Positions 14,897 to 18,395 of a stretch of DNA of 18,395 nucleotides are shown one piece after another. Source of the stretch: CAG-1031 sp964556785 (GTDB taxonomy: Bacteria; Bacteroidota; Bacteroidia; Bacteroidales; Muribaculaceae); contig CAZKXM010000036.1 of NCBI GenBank assembly GCA_964556785.1, forward strand, positions 1 to 18,395, in the 5' to 3' direction. Every line of letters begins with the position of its first letter. Position 1 is the stretch's first letter. Position numbers and translations under genes: made by a program. The notes beneath the pieces were generated by a model, which did no database searches, had not been told where the DNA came from, and worked only from the letters and a program-made list of their open reading frames with translations.

Positions 14897-14903
14897 CTCT
14901 CAG

Positions 14904-14946
14904 GCATCGGACAGTCGGTCATTAACTGACGGTCCGATGCTTTTTT
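14904..14946 (+). terminator. tRNA terminator
   Basis: A 9-bp perfect stem (14904-14912 with 14932-14940), with an inner 4-bp GTCA/TGAC stem, is followed at once by six T (14941-14946). This is a standard intrinsic terminator 8 nt after the tRNA end. Confidence 0.92.
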
Positions 14947-15005
14947 ATGGCCGTCCCTCGCACATTTCACGGCTCGCGCTTGTTATATTCAAAAAACTGA
15001 TACCG

Positions 15006-15698
15006 ATGAGAAAAAAACTCGTGATTTCAACCGGCGCAGGAATGAGCGCCGAGAGCGGGCTCAGCACATTCCGCGACGCCGGCGGCCTTTGGGACAACTA
15101 CCCGGTGATGGATGTGGCGAGCGCCGACGGATTTGCACGCAACCCCGAGCTTGTCCATGAGTTCTACAACAAACGCCGCCGGGAGCTGGTGAAGGTTGAT
15201 CCCAATGAGGGTCACAAGGCCCTCACTGAGCTCGAGAAATGGTATGACACTTTTATAATCACCCAGAATGTCGACGATCTCCACGAGCGGGCAGGCAGCC
15301 ACTATGTTCTCCATCTCCATGGCGAGTTGATGAAGGTGAGGTCGCTCCGCCACCCCGACAGGGTCTACACTCTCGGGAGCGACAACCTTGAGACAACCGT
15401 TGACACCCGCGATTCTCACGGCGACCCCGTGCGCCCCCACATCGTCTTCTTTCAGGAAGAGGTGCCTAACATCGGCAAAGCGATCGAGCTGGCAGAGCAG
15501 GCCGATGTGTTTGTGGTCATCGGAACCTCCCTGGTGGTCTATCCCGCGGCCGCGCTCCTCAATTATGTAAGAAAAGGGGTTCCGGTCTATTATATCGACC
15601 CGAACCCCGCTCCTGTCCCCGAAGGGGTGACGGTTTTGAAGATGCGCGCCACTGAAGGTGTCAAGCACCTCGTGGAGCTGCTGCGTCCTAAAGACTGA
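15006..15698 (+). CDS. NAD-dependent protein deacylase, sirtuin, cysteine-free
   Basis: Sirtuin that would remove acyl groups from lysine using NAD+, 230 residues from ATG 15006. An upstream start at 14937 lies inside the tRNA terminator and is rejected. NAD-site motifs are complete: GAGMSAESGLSTFRD (10-24), TQNVDDLHERAG (86-97), catalytic His105 in LHLHGEL and IGTSLVVYPAA (172-182). Tyr54 and Arg57 (FYNKR) match the Y-x-x-R signature of class III (SIRT5/CobB-like) enzymes, which prefer succinyl or malonyl groups. The protein contains no cysteine, so the usual zinc knuckle between the catalytic His and the RPHIVFF segment is absent. Its last 11 nt overlap the end of the opposing PNGase F-like gene. 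No consensus promoter was found; some read-through from the tRNA is possible. Confidence 0.92.
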   Translation: MRKKLVISTGAGMSAESGLSTFRDAGGLWDNYPVMDVASADGFARNPELVHEFYNKRRRELVKVDPNEGHKALTELEKWYDTFIITQNVDDLHERAGSHYVLHLHGELMKVRSLRHPDRVYTLGSDNLETTVDTRDSHGDPVRPHIVFFQEEVPNIGKAIELAEQADVFVVIGTSLVVYPAAALLNYVRKGVPVYYIDPNPAPVPEGVTVLKMRATEGVKHLVELLRPKD

Positions 15699-17073
15699 TT
15701 TTCAGTGTTGTGATCACACCCTCAGTATCTTCCACACTCACAAGATAAGTTCCCGAAACCCATGAGGAGGTGTCGACAGAGTCGTTGCCGCGCTGACGGC
15801 GCAGGCATCGGCCCTGCAGGTCGTGGATCTCGAGCCACTCGACTGTGCGAGGGGTGTTAACGCTCAGAATGTGTCCGTCGGTGGTAACCGTAAAGGCCGC
15901 TTCAGGCACGGGCAGGCCCTCGATGCCGGTTTGAGGGAGGGTGCCCGTCTTGCTGGCCTGAACAAACATGCTCACGGGAATATCGCCCTGCTTTCCGGGG
16001 AACACGGCCTCAGGAACATCGATATAGATCTCATGATCACCGGCAGCAACCGGACCGAGATGGATAATGCGGTTGTCGATAACGTCGCCTGGACACCAGT
16101 TGCTGAACGACTGCCACATGCGCTCGGTGCGCTTCTGCAATGTGTAGATTCCGTTGGCCTGGGTGTTGTAGACACGGAACGGCTCACACGATGTGCGCCC
16201 CGGCTTGTACATCAACACATTCTCCTCGTCGAAATCAACATAGTGCCAGCGGCGGTTATACTCCTCTCCGTTCTCGTTGGCGCCGTGGTTGGAAGTAACG
16301 AGCACAATCTGGGCATCGGCAACATCCTCGTCCAAGCTGAACCTGTAGGTCTTGTTCGTGAAACCGAGGTTGTCGGTTGCGCTGCTCTGATAATTGTTGA
16401 GGTTACCGCCAACATATTCCGGATTCTTAATAACGATCGGAATCAGGATGTTGTCATCGGTCATAGGCAGCGCAGGCACAGATGTCTCAAAGTCAAGATA
16501 GCCCTTGAAAACATCGCTGCGGCCCGCACACCCTTCAATTTCATTGTTGGCCGCATACGGGATTCCGAATATTTCAAATTCAAGCCAGATATCGTAGGAA
16601 GCCCGCAGTCGGGAATCACGCAGAATGTTGCTCACGTAATCGATATTGTAGGCGTAAGGAACCTGATTCGGCTCCTTGTTCTTGTCCATGAACGGCGTGA
16701 TGAAGCGGCCAATCTCAATCCTCTGAACCTCATTCGGATCATATGTTTCCTCCCCCTTGTTGACAAAAGCGAGGTTAACGTTACCGATACGGTCGTAGTT
16801 GTCACAGCACGCCTCCACAGTCACCTTCAGGTTAAGGTGTTCACCGATCGAATTAAGTTGGTCTTCAGTCAGACGGGTGGAATATAGCGAGTTGCGATGA
16901 CGCAGAATCCCGTCGTCAGCGTCAGCGTATGGGTTGCGGTTAAGACCCGCATATCCGTCATAGAATATACATCCGTCATAGATGCGGAGCGTGGTCATCT
17001 CCTGAGTCTCGGTAGCCATCGCCATAGCCGAGGCTGCAAGAATGCCGCAGCCAAGTAAAAATGCTCTTTTCAT
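15688..17073 (-). CDS. Secreted PNGase F-like protein with type IX secretion sorting domain
   Basis: 461 residues with a signal peptide (about 1-20) and a two-lobe core resembling peptide-N-glycosidase F, which releases whole N-glycans from asparagine. By eye, YDRIGNV (93-99) fits the segment holding catalytic Asp60, so Asp94 is equivalent. EIGRFITPF (120-128) is nearly identical to PNGase F, YDIW (160-163) replaces the Glu118-x-Trp120 segment with Asp161, and Glu271 in EYNRRWH (E-x3-R-x-H) fits Glu206. WCPG (326-329) is shared. Residues about 395-461 form a type A sorting domain (LEIHDLQGRCLRRQRG, then SSWVSGTYLVSVED, ending LKISL), so it should be displayed on the cell surface. A -7 box lies 33 nt upstream. 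Distant glycan specificity is likely; activity is unproven. Confidence 0.78.
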   Translation of the reverse strand: MKRAFLLGCGILAASAMAMATETQEMTTLRIYDGCIFYDGYAGLNRNPYADADDGILRHRNSLYSTRLTEDQLNSIGEHLNLKVTVEACCDNYDRIGNVNLAFVNKGEETYDPNEVQRIEIGRFITPFMDKNKEPNQVPYAYNIDYVSNILRDSRLRASYDIWLEFEIFGIPYAANNEIEGCAGRSDVFKGYLDFETSVPALPMTDDNILIPIVIKNPEYVGGNLNNYQSSATDNLGFTNKTYRFSLDEDVADAQIVLVTSNHGANENGEEYNRRWHYVDFDEENVLMYKPGRTSCEPFRVYNTQANGIYTLQKRTERMWQSFSNWCPGDVIDNRIIHLGPVAAGDHEIYIDVPEAVFPGKQGDIPVSMFVQASKTGTLPQTGIEGLPVPEAAFTVTTDGHILSVNTPRTVEWLEIHDLQGRCLRRQRGNDSVDTSSWVSGTYLVSVEDTEGVITTLKISL

Positions 17074-17106
17074 TTCCAGTGCAAGTTATATTTTTCGTAA
17101 TCTTAG

Positions 17107-17114
17107 CAAATTTA
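17107..17114 (-). promoter_or_regulatory. -7 promoter element of the PNGase F-like gene
   Basis: On the minus strand TAAATTTG matches TAnnTTTG exactly, 33 nt before the ATG at 17073. No TTTG is seen 19-21 nt further upstream, so the -33 half is weak. Confidence 0.6.
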
Positions 17115-17201
17115 AGAGTAAAATTTCACATTTCCTTGTTAGTGAATCAAAAAAATTGTTAGATGATGCAACATTGTGTACCATTTCATCTATCCTCAAC
17201 C

Positions 17202-17209
17202 TATATTTG
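17202..17209 (+). promoter_or_regulatory. -7 promoter element of the DUF4230 pair
   Basis: TATATTTG matches TAnnTTTG exactly and ends 7 nt before the ATG at 17217, so the mRNA is probably leaderless or nearly so. A 7-bp inverted repeat (17160-17166 with 17186-17192) covers the -33 region and could be an operator; this last point is weak. Confidence 0.6.
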
Positions 17210-17216
17210 CACAATC

Positions 17217-17768
17217 ATGCACAAAGTCATATTATTTCTCTCATCACTGTTCCTCCTGGCCGTATCGGCCTGCAGCAGTAGGCCGCCCGAGTTCTACACC
17301 GAGCTCACCAACGTGAGCAAACTCTCGCTCACATCAATGTCAGTCAAGCGGCTCGGCATCATAGACGATGCCGTTTGGTGGAAACCCGGCGACCGGTTCG
17401 CCGCCTACACCTACACCACCTATCTCCATGCTTTTGTCGACCTGTCGCAGATAGCCCCAACCGACGTTATCGTCAACCAGGAGCAGAAAACCCTCACCGT
17501 CACCCTGCCCGAAATCAACATCGAGTTCCGCGGACGCGACATAGCCATGTGTGAGGAAGTCAATCGCGTCAGCGGCCTCCGGTCAGCCATCAAGCCCGAA
17601 GAAGTAGCACGCCTCAAGGAGGAGATCAATGCCCGCGTAGTCGATGAATGGGCCCACGACACCGAGCTCCATAGCCAGCTCACAGCCCGGGCCCGCGAAA
17701 AAGCCCGGACATTCTTCCAGTCACTCGCCCAATCTCATGGCTACACCGCCATCGTAAAGTTCAAGTAA
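17217..17768 (+). CDS. DUF4230-type lipoprotein
   Basis: This is a 183-residue envelope protein of unknown function. It opens with a lipoprotein signal peptide ending in a lipobox (VSAC, Cys19), so it should be anchored in a membrane facing the periplasm or surface. The DUF4230-like part has FVDLSQIAPTDVIVNQEQKT (about 73-92) followed by LTVTLPEINI, then a helical C-terminal region (KPEEVARLKEEINARVVDEW and onward) ending in a short beta strand. The start at ATG 17217 is chosen because the lipobox needs it and a -7 box lies 7 nt upstream; the earlier ATG at 17163 precedes that promoter. Its next-door paralogue follows after 17 nt. Confidence 0.85.
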   Translation: MHKVILFLSSLFLLAVSACSSRPPEFYTELTNVSKLSLTSMSVKRLGIIDDAVWWKPGDRFAAYTYTTYLHAFVDLSQIAPTDVIVNQEQKTLTVTLPEINIEFRGRDIAMCEEVNRVSGLRSAIKPEEVARLKEEINARVVDEWAHDTELHSQLTARAREKARTFFQSLAQSHGYTAIVKFK

Positions 17769-17785
17769 CCCAGAGCCTCCCCCTT

Positions 17786-18331
17786 ATGAAAACCACAATC
17801 CGCATAGCCCTCCTTTCATTAGCCGTCATCGCCGCTCTCGCAGCCACCATTTGGCTTCGGAAAAGTCACAGCAGCTCCAATCCCATGATCCACGTAAGCG
17901 ATCATTCCATCATCAGAATCCAGGATCTCACCCAACTCACCGTCACCGAATTCCACACAGAGCAGCCCGTGCTCGACAGCATCGGCTCGCGCCACATCTT
18001 CGCCCGACAGATCCTGCGAGGCACCATCAGCTACAATCTCGACAGCATCACCACCACCCACCGCAACGACACCCTCATCGTAACCCTTCCCCAGCCCACC
18101 ATCACCATCCTCGAGTCAACAGAGCCCCACGCGTGGGAAATCCTCAAGCGATGGAACACCAGGCTCCTCTCCTCAAGCAATTTCACCAACGCCGAGATCA
18201 ACACCATCAAGCACCGCGCCCGCCAAAAAGCCATCCGCGCCCTCCTCACCGACAGCCTCCTCCACCACTCCCGCACCCAAGCCCTCACCACCCTCCGCCC
18301 CCTCCTCCCCTCAACCCTCATCCTCCAGTAA
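17786..18331 (+). CDS. Second DUF4230-type protein, membrane-anchored
   Basis: This 181-residue protein is a diverged relative of the preceding lipoprotein. An N-terminal hydrophobic helix (about 5-24, ending in WLRKSH) is a signal anchor without a lipobox Cys. The shared core is RGTISYNLDSI, then TLIVTLPQPTITI (about 78-108), with a similar helical C-terminal half rich in Arg and Lys (IKHRARQKAIRALLTDSL). It is probably co-transcribed with the first copy (17-nt gap). Base composition is striking: in 18241-18300 there are 38 C and only 5 G. Function unknown; the pairing suggests a two-component envelope assembly. Confidence 0.82.
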   Translation: MKTTIRIALLSLAVIAALAATIWLRKSHSSSNPMIHVSDHSIIRIQDLTQLTVTEFHTEQPVLDSIGSRHIFARQILRGTISYNLDSITTTHRNDTLIVTLPQPTITILESTEPHAWEILKRWNTRLLSSSNFTNAEINTIKHRARQKAIRALLTDSLLHHSRTQALTTLRPLLPSTLILQ

Positions 18332-18362
18332 TCCCCAGCGCCGCCCCTCCGCCGCCTTTCGT

Positions 18363-18387
18363 CCCCCGCACCGCCCGCTTGCGGGGG
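18363..18387 (+). terminator. GC-rich hairpin after the DUF4230 pair
   Basis: CCCCCGC (18363-18369) and GCGGGGG (18381-18387) are perfect complements around an 11-nt loop, 31 nt after the last stop. No T tract is visible before the window ends, so it is only a candidate terminator. Confidence 0.45.
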
Positions 18388-18395
18388 CATTTCCC

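Noticed and set aside
14937..15005. Upstream extension of the sirtuin
   Set aside because: The in-frame start at 14937 lies in the tRNA terminator, and the family N-terminus begins at MRKKLVISTGAG (15006).
15823..16887. 354-codon plus-strand frame opposite the PNGase F-like gene
   Set aside because: Shadow frame; the minus strand has a signal peptide, conserved motifs and a sorting domain, this one has none.
18031..18390. Arg-rich 119-codon minus-strand frame at the window end
   Set aside because: Product of the extreme C skew of the DUF4230 coding strand; composition is implausible for a real protein.
1..18395. CRISPR array, insertion sequence, prophage or integrative element
   Set aside because: No spaced direct repeats, transposase, integrase or att-like duplications were seen; the only mobile-type trait is the higBA pair.

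Overview
The window looks like chromosomal DNA of a gut-type Bacteroidota, most likely order Bacteroidales and possibly Muribaculaceae (the family is inference). The evidence is the Bacteroidota promoter form (TTTG, about 19-20 nt, then TAnnTTTG) ahead of several genes, the near absence of Shine-Dalgarno sequences, a PheS with a four-cysteine knuckle, a long-form pyrophosphate-type phosphofructokinase, and a secreted protein ending in a type IX secretion sorting domain. There is no mobile element, CRISPR array or rRNA. Almost all of the sequence is coding, and no gap exceeds 300 nt.

Left part, plus strand (1-5369). A 5'-truncated tyrS is followed by a higBA-type toxin-antitoxin pair. A tight operon of five genes comes next: pheS, crcB/fluC, nth, a GtrA-like membrane protein and a FemAB-like GNAT acyltransferase. 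Its gaps are 5 nt and 9 nt, and two of its junctions are ATGA overlaps. It meets, tail to tail with an 11-nt overlap, a minus-strand pair: a free-standing B3/4 (PheRS editing-like) domain gene coupled by ATGA to a YciO-like gene. Upstream of that pair lies a full-consensus promoter followed by an intrinsic terminator that ends just before the start codon, which suggests an attenuated leader or a small RNA.

Middle part, minus strand (6930-14661). This holds pfp (glycolysis), a patatin-type phospholipase with a C-terminal outer-membrane barrel (type Vd secretion architecture), a secreted papain-like C1 peptidase, and the two subunits of an NfnAB-type NADH-dependent ferredoxin:NADP oxidoreductase. 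Transcription order is FAD/NAD subunit, gltA-like subunit, peptidase (ATGA overlap), and possibly the patatin gene.

Right part (14700-18395). A CAU tRNA gene with a textbook promoter and terminator is followed by a sirtuin that contains no cysteine at all, hence no zinc knuckle. It overlaps tail to tail with a minus-strand secreted PNGase F-like protein carrying a type IX sorting domain. The window ends with two tandem DUF4230-type envelope proteins, the first a lipoprotein.

The best candidates for follow-up are the leader/terminator module before the B3/4-yciO pair, the PNGase F-like secreted protein with a changed catalytic position, the cysteine-free sirtuin, and a set of genes whose promoter -7 box lies only 4-7 nt from the ATG and which are therefore probably leaderless. 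Gene identities come from motif recognition by eye; no database search was run.
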